A stretch of DNA of 64,000 nucleotides from Boesenbergia rotunda. Lineage: Eukaryota; Streptophyta; Magnoliopsida; Zingiberales; Zingiberaceae. The first letter of the stretch is position 1; each line of letters begins with the position of its first letter. Below the pieces are notes generated by a model. That model was not told the DNA's origin and did not search any database. It worked only from the letters and a program-made list of their open reading frames with translations. This document shows, one piece after another, positions 29,844 to 41,434 of this stretch. The translations under genes were made by a program, and so were the position numbers. The DNA lies in NCBI GenBank assembly GCA_024364735.1, contig JAGFNQ010005198.1, positions 734,802-798,801 on the forward strand, given 5' to 3'.

Positions 29844-30639
29844 ACTATAGTTCTAGAAGTATCAGTCAACTGATTTAGATATCAGTCGACTTCCCTCAGG
29901 AAATCAAGGGAACAGAAACATTGGTCAAGTGATTTCCAGGTGCAGTTGACTGCATCAGTTGACTGGTGACCCCATCAGTCGATTGATCCCCGGCCAATTT
30001 CCAAACAGAAAGATTGGTCGAGTGAATTGGCCTGGGAGTTGACTGCCACCAGTGGACTGCTCAGGGAGGCAGTCGACTGGTCCTAGCCCGGCAATAAAGT
30101 TAATGTGACGGCCCTATAAGGTCAAAGTTAGTAAGAGTGGGTCGTTACAGGTTTGGTATCAGAGGCAGTTTCCGCCCTTCCGCCATACTGACATCAAGCA
30201 TCCGTCTTGCTTCCTACCAAGTAAGAAAGTGTGTATATTTAGTTTTTATATACATGTCTTTATTTGACTGTTAGCCTTAACATATGCTATTATGTGCATG
30301 ATCAGTATATGCTATATGAGTACGATGATATGAGTATGATGATAGTATGATAACGAGTATGATGATAGTAGGATGATATGACATATGCGATATGAGTAGG
30401 ATGATATGAGTATGATGATAGTATGATGATGAGTAGGATGATAGTATGATAATATGACATATGCCATATGAGTATGATGATATGAGTATGATGATAGTGA
30501 AGTAATGCCCTTGTCCTCATTATAATAGTAAGAGAATGGCAAGGGAACGTCCCAGGAAGGTCCAAAACGAGGAGCAAGCTCCTAGAAGGCCAGAGGCAAT
30601 GGAGTCAGTACCACCACCAAATCTTTTAGAAGTGGTGGT
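29844..30639 (+). mobile_element. Tekay-like Gypsy fragment: LTR end, primer site and gag start
   Basis: The right-hand end of an LTR, closing GGGTCGTTACA at 30149, is followed by TGGTATCAGAGG (30154-30165, tRNA-iMet type primer site). A leader follows, then an ATG at 30537 opening MARERPRKVQNEEQAPRR, the basic start typical of this gag class. The frame stops being gag at ~30640, where Copia element C begins. The LTR part is packed with (C)AGTYGACTG palindromes. The left end is cut by W. The rest of this element would lie beyond the right end of the nest, outside the window. Confidence 0.7.
30305..30500 (+). repeat. GATATGAGTATGATGATAGTATGAT-type low-complexity array
   Basis: Irregular repeats of ATGAGTATGATGAT and GTATGATGAT fill the leader between the primer site and the gag start of the Tekay-like fragment. 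Confidence 0.8.
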
Positions 30640-32477
30640 TGTTGGGATATCGGGTATGACTTGGCGGGTTTCCTAGGTGAATATATACCTGGTCGTCCTT
30701 GAGAGACCTCTCCATGTTTACGGATTAAAAATTAATCCTAATGGAGACCCGTCTTTCAAACGACTGTCTCGTCGTCGTATCAATCGATTCGAATTACAAC
30801 ATAGCCAATCTCTAAGATCGAGTCTTGTAATTCGCCTAACCGATCGACCGCAGAAAAGGCAACGAGCGGATCACTGGTTTATGTGTTTATTATCGGGGTC
30901 CAATAATTAATTATTAACAATGATTAAGAAATAATCAAGAACATAATAATTAATTAAAGCATGCCACATAAAATGATAGAACTAATCAAGGGAACCAAGA
31001 GAGAAATATACCACTCTTTACCTCATAGTCTTCTATCTTATGTCCCTTCCCTCTTGGATGTCATGTGGGCGACGAGCTACGAGGAACCGGAATCACCAAG
31101 AGCCTCCAAACAATCGCTTCTTCACTTGCCAAACAAAACCCTAATCCTAGGGTTTAGCCACCAACCACTTCCTCTCCCTTATCCTTGCGCCGCCGGCCAC
31201 CAAGAGCCACCCAAGCTCGCCGGCCATAAGGAAGCACTAGAGAGGAACTTGAAAAAGAAGATGAAGGAGAGAAGAGCACTCCTTCTCAGCCTAAACCGCC
31301 GGAAAACTCTCTTCACCCCTTGCTTGCGTCGCCGCCGGTCACCAAGGAGAAGACCTCTTCTCCACCTCCGGCGAGACTTCTTTCTCCCTGTTCTTGCCGA
31401 GCCACATAAGGAGGATGAAGCTCCTCCTTGTATCTATGGTCGTCGAGCACAAAGGGTGAAGAAGAAGGGAGAAAAAAAAACAAGAAGGAGAGGATCCTCC
31501 TTCTTGTCGCCGGCGCCCTAGGAGAGAGAAGGAGAGAGAGAGGAGAGAAAAGGCTAGGTTGTGGTGATTAATTGGATTAGCCTTGGTTTCATGATTCCAT
31601 GGGGTATATATATGGCTAAGGTAGGGACCATGAGGAGGAGTTGGGACTTAGCCCGCTAATGGATCCAAATCTGATCCATTAATGAAGATTCATTCCACTA
31701 AAGGATCTCCATTGAACTTCCTCACCAACCACCATATTTTCATATGGGCTCCACCTATTATGAGTACATCCATCTCTTCGTGTTTAAGATATCGAATGCC
31801 CGTCGATTAATTTAAATTATTGACAATTTTAATTAATCAACTTCTAACTCCTTGACTAGTACCACTCAACCTTTTCATCATGTTGGATCAACTCCACCTG
31901 TAGGGTTTAACATGATGAACTTTATGAGCTCATCAAGGGGGCATCATCATCCCGAGTCACCAGGACACGGATTCCATCAATAATCAATGACACACCATGT
32001 AATTAATATTATTTCCCAACTTACTGGGCCTATAGATTTAGCAGAATAAATCTCGCCCATTGGTAAATCAAAGAATTAAAATACTAAATACACGTGCTCA
32101 TTATTATATCGGGATTTAGAGAATGTACTCCTTAATAAACCGAGGTTCGATCCAATTATTAAGTCAGTACAAATTGGATCACCTCTATTTTGGTCCTGCT
32201 CAATGCACACAAAGTGCACTAGTGTAATTTTATGGTCAAGATAAACCACACCTAATTACACTACAACCATCCCGATGGTTTGTCCAACTCCATCTCGGTT
32301 GTGAGCCTCTACTTATACTATCCAAGGGACTGATAACATGATCTTCTGTGTGTCACCACACACCATGTTATCTACAATGTAAAGTATCAGACTGTTATGC
32401 ATATACTAATGTAAACATGCAAATGTGTTGTCGTGATTCTCTTTCAAAATGTAGATGTTTTATATATACATCTAACA
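30640..32477 (-). repeat. 3' LTR of C (1838 bp)
   Basis: On plus it runs TGTTGGGATATC...CATCTAACA, so in sense it begins TGTTAGATG. A TATATATAT stretch (31605-31613) is a possible core promoter on minus. An open frame on plus at 30961-31521 is antisense to the element and not a gene. Confidence 0.82.
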
Positions 32478-32510
32478 ATGTCCCACTTATACTCAAAGAC
32501 TCTGCTGTCC

Positions 32511-35500
32511 TCACACTGCCATACATCTGACTCCCATATCCTCCACATTCCAATCAAAAGCCCTCGTTGGAAGGGTCTTAGTGAAAGGATCCACCAAGTT
32601 GTCCTCCGATGCAATCTTGGCGACAGCTACTTCTCCTCACTTTACGATTTCTCGTATCAAGTGTTACTTGCGTTCTATGTGTTTACTCGCCTTATGGGCT
32701 CGTGGTTCCTTCGAGTTTGCAACTGCACCACTATTATCACAATAAATCGTGATAGATCTAGCCAAACCAGGAATCACATCCAAGTCCATTATGAAGTTCC
32801 TGAGCCATACAGCTTCCTTGGCTACCTCTGAGGCTGCCATATACTCAGCTTCCATGGTGGAGTCTGCCACACATTTCTGCTTGACACTCCTCCATACTAT
32901 GGCTCCACCTATTAAAGTACACACAAACCCTGAGGTAGACTAACTTTTGTCCCTGTCTGACTTGAAATCTGAATCTGTGTAACCCACAGGGATCAATTGG
33001 TCTGCTCGATAAACCAGCATATAGTCCCTAGTCTGTCTCAGGTTTTTCAGTATATGCTTTACCACAGTCTAATGTCCCTGTCCAGGGTTACTCTGATATC
33101 TGCTAACCATGCCCACGGCAAAATAGATATCTGGTCTCGTACACAACATAGCATACATGAGGCTTCATACAACCGATGCATAAGGAACCGCCTTCATTTT
33201 CTCTATCTCCTGTGATGTTTTCGGACACATCTCCTTAGATAGAGGAACTCTATGCCTGAAAAGTAGAAAACCTTTCTTGGAGTTTTCCATGCTATAACGA
33301 GCCAGGACAGTGTCTATGTATGATGTTTGGAATAAGCACAACATCCTTTTCTATCGATCCCTTATGACTTTGATCCCAAGGATGTGTCCCGCTTCTCCTA
33401 AGTCCTTCATATCGAACTGATTGGACAACCATACCCTTACGTCTGATAACACTTTGACATTGTTGCCAATGAGCAAAATGTCATCTACGTAAAGTACAAG
33501 AAACACTACTATGTTTCCGTCACATCTCTTATATACACATGATTCATCTGGACTTTGAATGAATCCATATGACTGGATTACCTCATCAAAGTGGATGTTC
33601 CAAGATTGCGAAGCTTGTTTCAATCCATAAATGTACCAATTAATCTTGCACACTAGATGCTCTTTGCCCTTTGCAATAAACCCTTCTGGTTGGTTCATGT
33701 AGATGGTCTCCTCAAGACTTCCGTTCAGGAAAGTTGTCTTGACGCCCATCTGCCATACCTCATAGTCCATATGAGCAGCAATAGATAAGAGAATCTGGAT
33801 AGCCTCATAATCGATACCCTCTTTCTAAGTATACCCTTTCGCAACAAGCCTAGCTTTGAAGGTCTCAACCTTCCCGTCTGATCCTCTCTTTCTCTTGTAG
33901 ATCCACTTGCATCCAATGACTTTTACACCAATGGGTGATTTTACTAGCTCCCAGACGTGATTAGAATCCATAGATTCTATCTCAGAATTCATTACCCTTT
34001 GCCAAGAATCCGCATCCTTATCTTGGAAGGCCTCGTCAAAGGTCCAGGGATCCTGTTCATGTTCACCAGGGACCAAGTCTGAAGATTCTTCCAAAAACAT
34101 GAACCTTTCAGGTTGTCTAACAACCCTCCCACTACGGCGAGGTACCACCTGTGTATCTTCTATGACACGTGGTGCAGTGACTTGTGGTGTATCCTCTTAT
34201 ACAGTTGGTACTAAGGTCTGAACGTCCCCTTTTAATTCCTCAATAACTAGTCTACTCACGGGCTTGTTGTTCATCACATAGTCTTCCTCTAAGAATCTGA
34301 CATTCGTGGTAACGATAACCTTCTTATCCTTAGGACAATAGAACAGACCACCCTTGGTCCCTTTAGAATAGCCTACGAACAAGTGCACTTCTATACGAGA
34401 TTCCAACTTATCCTTATCTCCCTTTAGCACATGTGTTGTACTACCCTAAATCTGAATATGTCCTAGACTAGGCTTTCGCACAGTCCACAATTCTATGGGA
34501 GTAGAAGGGACTAATTTAGATGGTACCATGTTTAGAATATACGCTGTCGTATCCAGAGCATATCCCCAGAACGAATCTGGCAACTCAAAGAAGCTCATCA
34601 TTGACCTAACCATTTCCATGAGAGTCCTATTCCTTCTTTCTGCTACACTGTTCTGCTTGGGCGTGCCGGGTGCAGACAATTGCGATTGAATCCCAACCTC
34701 CGATAAATAAGTCCTAAATTCTCCCAAGAGGTACTCGTCACCACGATCCGATCGTAGTGTCTTGATACTTTTACCTTGATGTTTCTCCACATCAGCCTTG
34801 AATTCTTTGAACTTATCAAAGCATTCAGACTTGCGGCACATCAGGTAAATGTATCCATACCTTGAATAATCGTCTATAAAAGTGACGAAGTATTCAAAGT
34901 CACCTCTAGCCTGGATGGACATAGGACCACATAAATTAGAATGAACTAGTTCTAACAAATCTTTGGTTCTATACCCCTTAGCCTTGAAAGGCCTCTTGGT
35001 CATTTTACTTTCCAAGAAAGACTCACAGGTTGGGAAGTCTTCCACCACCAATGAACCCAAGGGCCCATCGGCTATCAACCTCTGAATCCTACTAAGGTTA
35101 ATATGACCAAGCCTAAGATGTCAAAGATATGTCTAGTTCATTTTAGAAGGTTCCTTTCTCTTATTTTGGTTAGATGATGAGCTATTGGCCTCTATTTGCA
35201 TCGTGGGGGCTTTTGGTTCTAGAGTATACAAATTGTCAATCATAGTACCCAAACAGATAATCTCTCTATTTCTCTTTATAACAACTTTGTTATTAAAAAT
35301 AATAGAATATCCATCCTTTATTAATCTAGAAACCGATACCAAGTTCTTTCTAAAAGAGGGTACATATAACCAATCTCTCAAAACCAAAACTTTATTTCAA
35401 TCAAATGATAAATAAATGTCTCCCACTGCAACTGCTGCCACCTCTGTAGCATTGCCCATGTAGACGATGATTTCTCCATCAGCTAGCCGTCGGGTTTCCA

Positions 35501-36403
35501 GGAACCCCTGCAAAGAGTTGTAGACATGATTAGTGGCTCTCGTATCTACGCACCAGGTACTGGTAGATAGCACCGCTAAACATGTTTTAACAACTAAGCA
35601 TGAAGAAATATCTTTGTCTTGACGACGAGGATAGTTCGCCTTCCAATGTCCAGTTTGCTTACACGTGAAGCACTTGCCTCTCGGCTTCTTCACGCCAATC
35701 CGAGGTCCCTGCAATCCTGCTGCCTTCTTGGACCCACCTTGTTTCTTCCTCTTCCTGCCTTTCGGCACAGAAGTAGAAACCTTCTGAGTAACCAATGCCT
35801 GAGAACTCTGACGAAAAGTTCCTCTGCCGCGTGGAGTTCTCCTAGCAGTTCCCCCAACGTATAATCATGCTTGTTCATGTTGTAGTTGAGCCAGAACTGC
35901 TCAAAACTCCTAGGCAAAGACTGGAGTATTATATCGACTTGGGTTTCCCCGTCGATCTGTGCTCCAAGTACCTCAATCTCATTGAGGTGGGCCATCATCT
36001 TAAGGACATGATCCCTTACGGGTGTCCCTTCGACCATGGTAGTCGTCATTAAGTTTTTCATTGCAACCTGCCTAGCGGCCCGACCCTGGTGCCCAAAGAG
36101 CTCCTTGAGGTTTAGCATCATGTCACAAGCAGTGGACATGGCCTGTTGCTGATGTTGCAATACATTTGACATAGATGCCAAAATGTAGCACCGCGCCATC
36201 TCATCTGCCTTGATCCACTTCTTGTAACGCTACCTCTGCTCTTCACCAGAGTTCTAGCTAGGCTTTTCAAGACACTCCTCAAAGAGCACATATTTGTACT
36301 CTTCAGCAATAAGGACAATGCCTAGGTTTCTTTTCCAGTCTATATAGTTCGGGCCAGTAAGCTTATTTTCCTTAAGTATGGTCGCTAGTGGGTTAAAGGC
36401 CAT
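32511..36403 (-). pseudogene. Copia gag-pol of element C (many lesions)
   Basis: The frame opens at ATG 36401-36403 (MAFNPLATILKENKLTG, a usual Copia gag start) and ends at TGA 32511-32513 after RAFDWNVEDMG. Domains in order: gag with two in-frame TAG codons (~36240-36260), a CCHC knuckle CFTCKQTGHWKANYP (third Cys replaced by Tyr; ~35640-35685), a protease with the active site altered (WCVDTRATNHV where D-S/T-G-A is usual), and integrase with its Asp in FIDDYSRYG, Asp in RSDRGDEYL and Glu in NSVAERRNR (35078-34446). Then RT with YVDDILLIG (~33480-33500) and RNase H with DSTMEAEYMA, followed by stops at 32664-32666 and ~32640. Several frameshifts separate the pieces. The protein cannot be made as one product. 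Confidence 0.92.
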
Positions 36404-37359
36404 TTTGAAACTACCTGAGAACCACAACAATCACAACTTTAGATTTTGAAAATAAACTAATTCCTCAAACAATAAATTTTGAAATCAACCAACACTTCAA
36501 AACACCGAGAAATTTGCATGCCACGTTAATGTGGACGTATACGAATTCTACATTCGTTAGAGGAGGTTTTACCCATTAATTTTATTATCTTGTTAACCTA
36601 ACTTTTTGACAAATAAAATTAATAGTTGGTTCACTTCGACCATACAAATAATAGCAGTGACTCCGTTGGGGAGGATACTAATATTTGCATCTAGGTATTC
36701 ACCATTACACGATACTAAGAAAATTATTTCCGTACCCAACAGAAGACACTCAAGCCAACGCGCAAGCTTGTTCGCATCACACGTCAAATTAGTAATGGAG
36801 GTCATGGGACCCTTAGGGTCTCTTTCCCACTTAGATATTTATAATTGAGGAATTTTAATGCATGTACGACATGCATATAAACTAAAAGCAATAAATGAGA
36901 GAAAATAAAATTTTCCAACTATTATGGCTTTACTCTTCAATATGCCTCCAATCGTGTCGCCACCTCGTCCGCTCCTCCCTATCCATGCGCAAGCCACCAT
37001 GAAGGGATCTCCGAGCCGAGATAAAATGCTATTTATTTACATCTATCGATCCTATACTCCACAAAGGAGTGTACATCAAATCTAGATCGAAAGTAAATAA
37101 AATGAGCGGCTAAACAAGTGTCGTATTTAATTACAAAAATCAAATACCAAATTTAGCCTCGTCAACCCCTAGGATTCAAATAATATTACAACCATGCATA
37201 ACTAATCACATACACACATTTTAACCATAATAGTCGGAATCTCGTGCCTGCAACCAAAGAGTTAGCCTACACACATCCTACAATTATCCGGCAAAATAAA
37301 ATACATGATTAAGTGTAAAATGTAATTGAATCCAAAACACACAATACCGAAAACCATTT
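36404..37359 (-). other. Leader of element C: no gene seen
   Basis: About 950 bp between the primer-binding site and the gag ATG on the minus strand. Only short open frames without recognisable domains occur. Confidence 0.65.
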
Positions 37360-37371
37360 GCTCTGATACCA
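37360..37371 (-). other. Primer-binding site of C (tRNA-iMet)
   Basis: Plus-strand GCTCTGATACCA is, in sense, TGGTATCAGAGC, a perfect match to the complement of the initiator tRNA-Met 3' end. It lies two bases from the LTR edge at 37374. Confidence 0.9.
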
Positions 37372-37373
37372 AT

Positions 37374-37807
37374 TGTTGGTCGTGGATTCCGGGTCGCGCA
37401 TGGGAAACCTCTCCATGTCCATGGATTAAAAATTTTCAATCGAATGGAGACATATTTCCCAAACGACCATCTCATCATCATACTAATTTATTCGAGTTAC
37501 TACTTGATCAAACTTGTTGTTCAAGAATGTAACACGCCTAACCAATTAGTCACGGAATAGATGATAAGTGGATCTCCAGTTTTTGTGTTTATCATCAGGG
37601 TCCAAAACAATTAATTATCATAATTAATTAACAAATAATTAACAACATGATAATTAATTAAACAAGAAATAATAAGATCAATGGAACCATGGGAGAAGTT
37701 ATACATTCTCGTTTACCTCATGATCTTCCACTATATGACCCCCCCTTCTTGGACGTCGTGTGGGCGACGATCTACCAAGAACCAGAATCACCAAGGCGCC
37801 TTCTTCC
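37374..37807 (-). repeat. 5' LTR of C, partial
   Basis: Plus-strand TGTTGGTCGTGG onward aligns with ~30690-31110 of the other LTR and stops at 37807, where T is inserted. The remainder should resume beyond T, outside the window. Confidence 0.85.
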
Positions 37808-38075
37808 TGCAACGCCCAAAAATTCTCAAACCTAATTTTAGAAATATCCTATAATTAATTCTGAATTTATGGATATTTTTATAGAATTTTTCCATGGAAA
37901 AATAAGGCAAAAATGAATAAAAATAGAATGCGTAGTAAAAAGATTTAAGTGGGATTTGAACCCTAGACCTATACATGAGAAGAGAATAGACTTACCAAGT
38001 GGGGTAATCTGTTTTCATTGAAATAGAATAGAGGGAAGGCTAAATAAGGTAAAGTTAGTTAAATTGTTCCGTAAG

Positions 38076-38082
38076 TATAAAA
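38076..38082 (+). promoter_or_regulatory. TATA box of the T LTR
   Basis: TATAAAA is followed ~25 bp on by TTAGGGTTTTTAT and a CT-rich leader, the usual layout of a plant Gypsy LTR promoter. Confidence 0.65.
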
Positions 38083-39991
38083 GGGGAACTTAGGGTTTTT
38101 ATATTCATTCTTTTCCTCACATCTTCTCACCGCCGACTCTCTCTCTCTCCCTCTCGCGATTTTTCTTCCTCTCCTCCTCTTCTATTGCCGCCCAAGACAA
38201 AGGGAAAGCAAAGGGAAGGTCTCAAGAGGCCCTATTCTCTACGGGGATCCTCGTAGACGCGAGGAGAACGTCAAGAAGCAAGAAGAACGTCGAAGTTCGA
38301 AGTTCCCTCGGAGATTTCAGATTATATTCGTAAGAAAACCTAGCGCAGGATGTAAGTATCCCTCACCTGCAGTATAAGTAGTTTCAGTTGATCTTTCGTA
38401 TGCTTTATTTCCTTGTATGTATGTTTTACGATTAGAAATCATAAATTATGAACAAACACGTTGTGCTACCCTTCAGTTTTGGGTCAAGGAGCACGTTAGG
38501 TGTTTGTTAAATTGTTTAGTCAGTTAATGTTATAGAAAGCATTAAAGAATAGAAATTCTTACTTCAGTTTATGATTGGGACCAAGGTCCAACGGGATGGG
38601 CTCCTAGTTGCCCCTAGGTTTAGATAACCCAGTAAAAGCAAGAATCAGAAGAGAAAAAGAAAAGTATAAAAGAACTATTTTATTTTCAGTTGGCGTTGTA
38701 CCGGACTTCGATCCAGGGATGGGCTCCAAGTTGCCCCTAGGTTCAGATAACCTAGTATGGGATGGGCTCCTAGTTGCCCCTAGGTTCAGATAACCTAGTA
38801 GAACCCTAATGGATTTGGGATTTGCTACCTCGGATTTATTAGGGATGCGCGCACAGTTGGTATATTGTCGGGCCCACAGCAGTTGATTATTACTTTCACC
38901 TACTATATGTACTTAGTTTTCAGAAATTCATTTTAGTATGTGGTGAATTTAATAATTAGTTTTATGTTAGTCAGCTTCAGTTCAGATATGTATGTCATGC
39001 TATAGCTTAGTTTTCAGTTTTAGTTCAGTATGTGCCATGTCTCAGTTATATGCCATGATATTCTATGATATGTATTTTAGCATGAGCATAGCATGATTAT
39101 TTATGGACATGAGCGTGTATCTGTATAGCATGTTTTACAAAAGCATAATTCGAGTTTTATAGTTTTGTGAGGCTAGATGTTACTTACTAAGCTTTATGCT
39201 TATTAGTTTGCATTTCCTTATACTGCAGATACAGGTAAAGGAAAGCACTAGTAGCCGAGGCGGCAGGCTTGATGCAAAGTGTGTGTGATGCTGGAGTTGG
39301 AATAAAAGTCTTCGGAACTTGCAAAACATAGAAATAATCCTTTTTATGCTTAGTCATTCCGCAATATATTATGAGAACTATGTATGAACTTGTTTAGACT
39401 CTTTAATTGTGGTGCCTAGTGTACCTAAAGTGGTTTATTTACCTGATTTAATATGTGTTTAGTGGATGTTGAATGATATGAGTTACTACTTGTAATATGG
39501 TTATTTAGATCCATGTTTACGCTTTAGGAGTAAGAACTTGATACTTATTATCTACATGCTAAATACTTAAGATATGCTTATTCTAAGATTAATGCACCAT
39601 ATAGAATGACATGTAGTAGCTAAGGATGCCTTTAGATAGGAATACTGAATAATTTCAATAAGAAGTTGATACGAACTTGGCACATTCATGTTATGCTTCT
39701 ACATGTCGTTTTTGTGATTTCTAAGTTGCTATACATGCTAGAAACCCTCCAAAAACGTGTAATAAATGCCCTAGAATAGTTGTGGAACTTTATTTTGTCA
39801 CTATTCTTGTTGGATATGATTTTGGTACATTGTAGCTCAAGTTTGATAAGTTCTGGAAATCTGAAAGCTGGATTTTCAGAACTAACAGTCGACTGGGAAA
39901 ACATCAGTTGACTGGTATCGGGCACAGAAACATTCTGTGGCCCGACCAGTCGACTGGCATATAGCAGTCGACTGGTACTGTGTAAAACAAA

Positions 39992-40064
39992 AGCGGTGTA
40001 GAGCAGCTGGTTAGTGCTTTAGTCATGCAACGCAGAGTTTGGAGGATCGAATCCTGGCTGAGCT
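39992..40064 (+). other. tRNA-like (SINE-head-like) segment inside the T LTR
   Basis: A pol III A-box match TAGAGCAGCTGG (39999-40010, one mismatch to TRGCNNAGYNGG) and a B-box match GGATCGAATCC (40044-40054, one mismatch to GGTTCGANTCC) are spaced 33 bp apart as in tRNAs. A T-arm stem AGGA/TCCT is perfect and a D-arm stem pairs, but acceptor and anticodon stems are poor. It is not a functional tRNA gene; a tRNA-derived relic or SINE head is likely. Confidence 0.5.
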
Positions 40065-40286
40065 AATAAAATTAAAGTTTTTGTTTTTATTTTGGCTGGT
40101 TAGTACTTTCAACATGATTATGAATGGTTAGTTTGGTAAATAGCAAAATAAGTTTTTCATTAAATTCTCTCAGTTGGTTTAGCATTAAAAGAATATAATG
40201 ATCAGTAGTAATCAGTTAGTCAGCCAGTTAGTAGTGGTAGCGATCCGCCTTAAAGCCATAGTACCAGAAGGCGGGTCATTATAGAG

Positions 40287-40298
40287 TGGTATCAGAGC
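40287..40298 (+). other. Primer-binding site of T (tRNA-iMet)
   Basis: TGGTATCAGAGC, a perfect match to the complement of initiator tRNA-Met, lies three bases after the LTR. Confidence 0.92.
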
Positions 40299-40542
40299 AA
40301 GTTCCATCTATCCTCACCACACACATCAGCATCAGACCTGCAGCTTCCAAGTAAGTGTATCTCTCACATTACCATAGTTTCTTGCTTTCAGATTTATAGT
40401 ATTTTCATGTTATTCATGCTATCTGTGTTCTAGTCAGTTCTTGTTTACAGTTAACGGGAGCATGTTTAATACTTTAGTTTATATATGATAGTATGTTTTT
40501 TGAATTAGAATATGGACTATATGCCCCTCTGTTATTTAGATA

Positions 40543-41358
40543 ATAGCTAGAGGACACCCAACTAGAAGGGCACCAGCTACTGAGCCTCTATAGGAGGCAA
40601 CTGACATAGTGACTCCACCTAATCTCGTGGAGATAGTGGCTCAGCTCCAGAGACAGATAGTTGAGCAGCAGCAAGAGATAGCCACTTTAAGGGATAATCA
40701 GCAGACCACACCTACTGCTACGCCAGGACCAAATGTGGAAACCCCAATAGTGACAGAGGTTCCACCTAGAGTACCAATCCCACCAATAGCACCAGAAGCC
40801 CTAGCAGTATGGGCTAGAAGAGAAGCATATCTGGTTCAGTGGCAGAAGCTCAAACCAGAGACCTTTTCATGCACTAGTGAACCATGGGATGCACAAGCCT
40901 GGTTCAAAACCCTGGAGAGTACCATGGAGCTTTTGGACTGGCCGGAACAAGAGAAAGTGAAGTGTGCCTCTTTCTGCCTAGCAGGAGATGCTAGAATGTG
41001 GTGGGAAAGGGTGAACGCCAAGCGAGACATAAATCAGATGACGTGGGCCAACTTCGAAGCTGAGTTCTTCAAAGAATTCTTTCATATGCGGGTTACTAAC
41101 AGGCATTATGATGAATTCACTGAATTTCGTCAAGGTAACCTATCAGTAGAGGAAGCCGTGAAGAGATTCAACAGACTGGCTCGCCTGTGCCCTAAACTGG
41201 TCAGCAGTAAACGAGAGCGAGTCAGGTTAATGCTCAAGATGCTAAGGCCAGAAATAGCATTGAATGTGGCCAACGGCGTCCATAGGCTGCAAACCTCAGA
41301 AGAACTAGTTAGCAGTACTCTGATCACCGAGCACTACCTGAACAACATGCAACAGTAG
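40543..41358 (+). pseudogene. T gag (start codon lost, nonsense codon)
   Basis: The gag frame appears to begin at 40543, where ATAGCTAGAGGA stands in place of the expected ATG-GCT-AGA-GGA (M-A-R-G) of this gag class. An in-frame TAG follows at 40591-40593. Downstream, PPNLVEIVAQLQRQIVEQQQEIATL looks like a coiled coil, and WFKTLESTMELLDWPEQEKVKCA to EFFKEFFHMRVTNRHYDEF is the retrotransposon gag capsid domain. The frame closes at TAG 41356-41358 after NNMQQ. The zinc knuckle normally near the C terminus is absent, lost in a deletion that also removed the protease active site. Confidence 0.88.
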
Positions 41359-41434
41359 AAGTCAGTCATGATAGAAAGTAAAGGCCAAGGCAGTTCAGGA
41401 ACTCAGAAACCCCAGGGCGTTCGTAGAGAAGTTA

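Larger units (their letters stand above)
30640..37807 (-). mobile_element. Element C: degenerate Copia retrotransposon
   Basis: Sense is minus. 3' LTR 32477-30640, polypurine stretch just right of 32477 (sense AAGTGGGACAT), gag-pol 36403-32511, tRNA-iMet primer site 37371-37360, then the 5' LTR from 37374, which is cut at 37808 by chromovirus T. The LTRs share TGTTGG ends and ACCTCTCCATGT and GTGGGCGACGA blocks but are well diverged, so C is old relative to Z. The pol order (gag, PR, IN, RT, RH) is Copia. RT wording such as FDMKDLGEAGHILGIK suggests the Tork/TAR side of Copia; lineage is uncertain. Confidence 0.9.
37808..40283 (+). repeat. 5' LTR of T (~2.48 kb)
   Basis: Matches 44751-44947 at its start. 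It contains TATAAAA at 38076-38082 followed by a CT-rich transcribed leader, three copies of a 42-bp unit GATGGGCTCC..AACC(T/C)AGTA (38593, 38716, 38759), CAGTCGACTG palindromes (39888-39976) and a tRNA-like segment (39992-40064). Confidence 0.85.

Noticed and set aside
30961..31521. 186-codon GC-rich ORF on plus
   Set aside because: It lies wholly inside the 3' LTR of minus-strand Copia element C, is antisense to it, and is Arg/Leu/Pro-rich without a domain.
39992..40064. Functional tRNA gene
   Set aside because: Acceptor and anticodon stems do not pair well, although A and B boxes are present; kept only as a tRNA-like relic.
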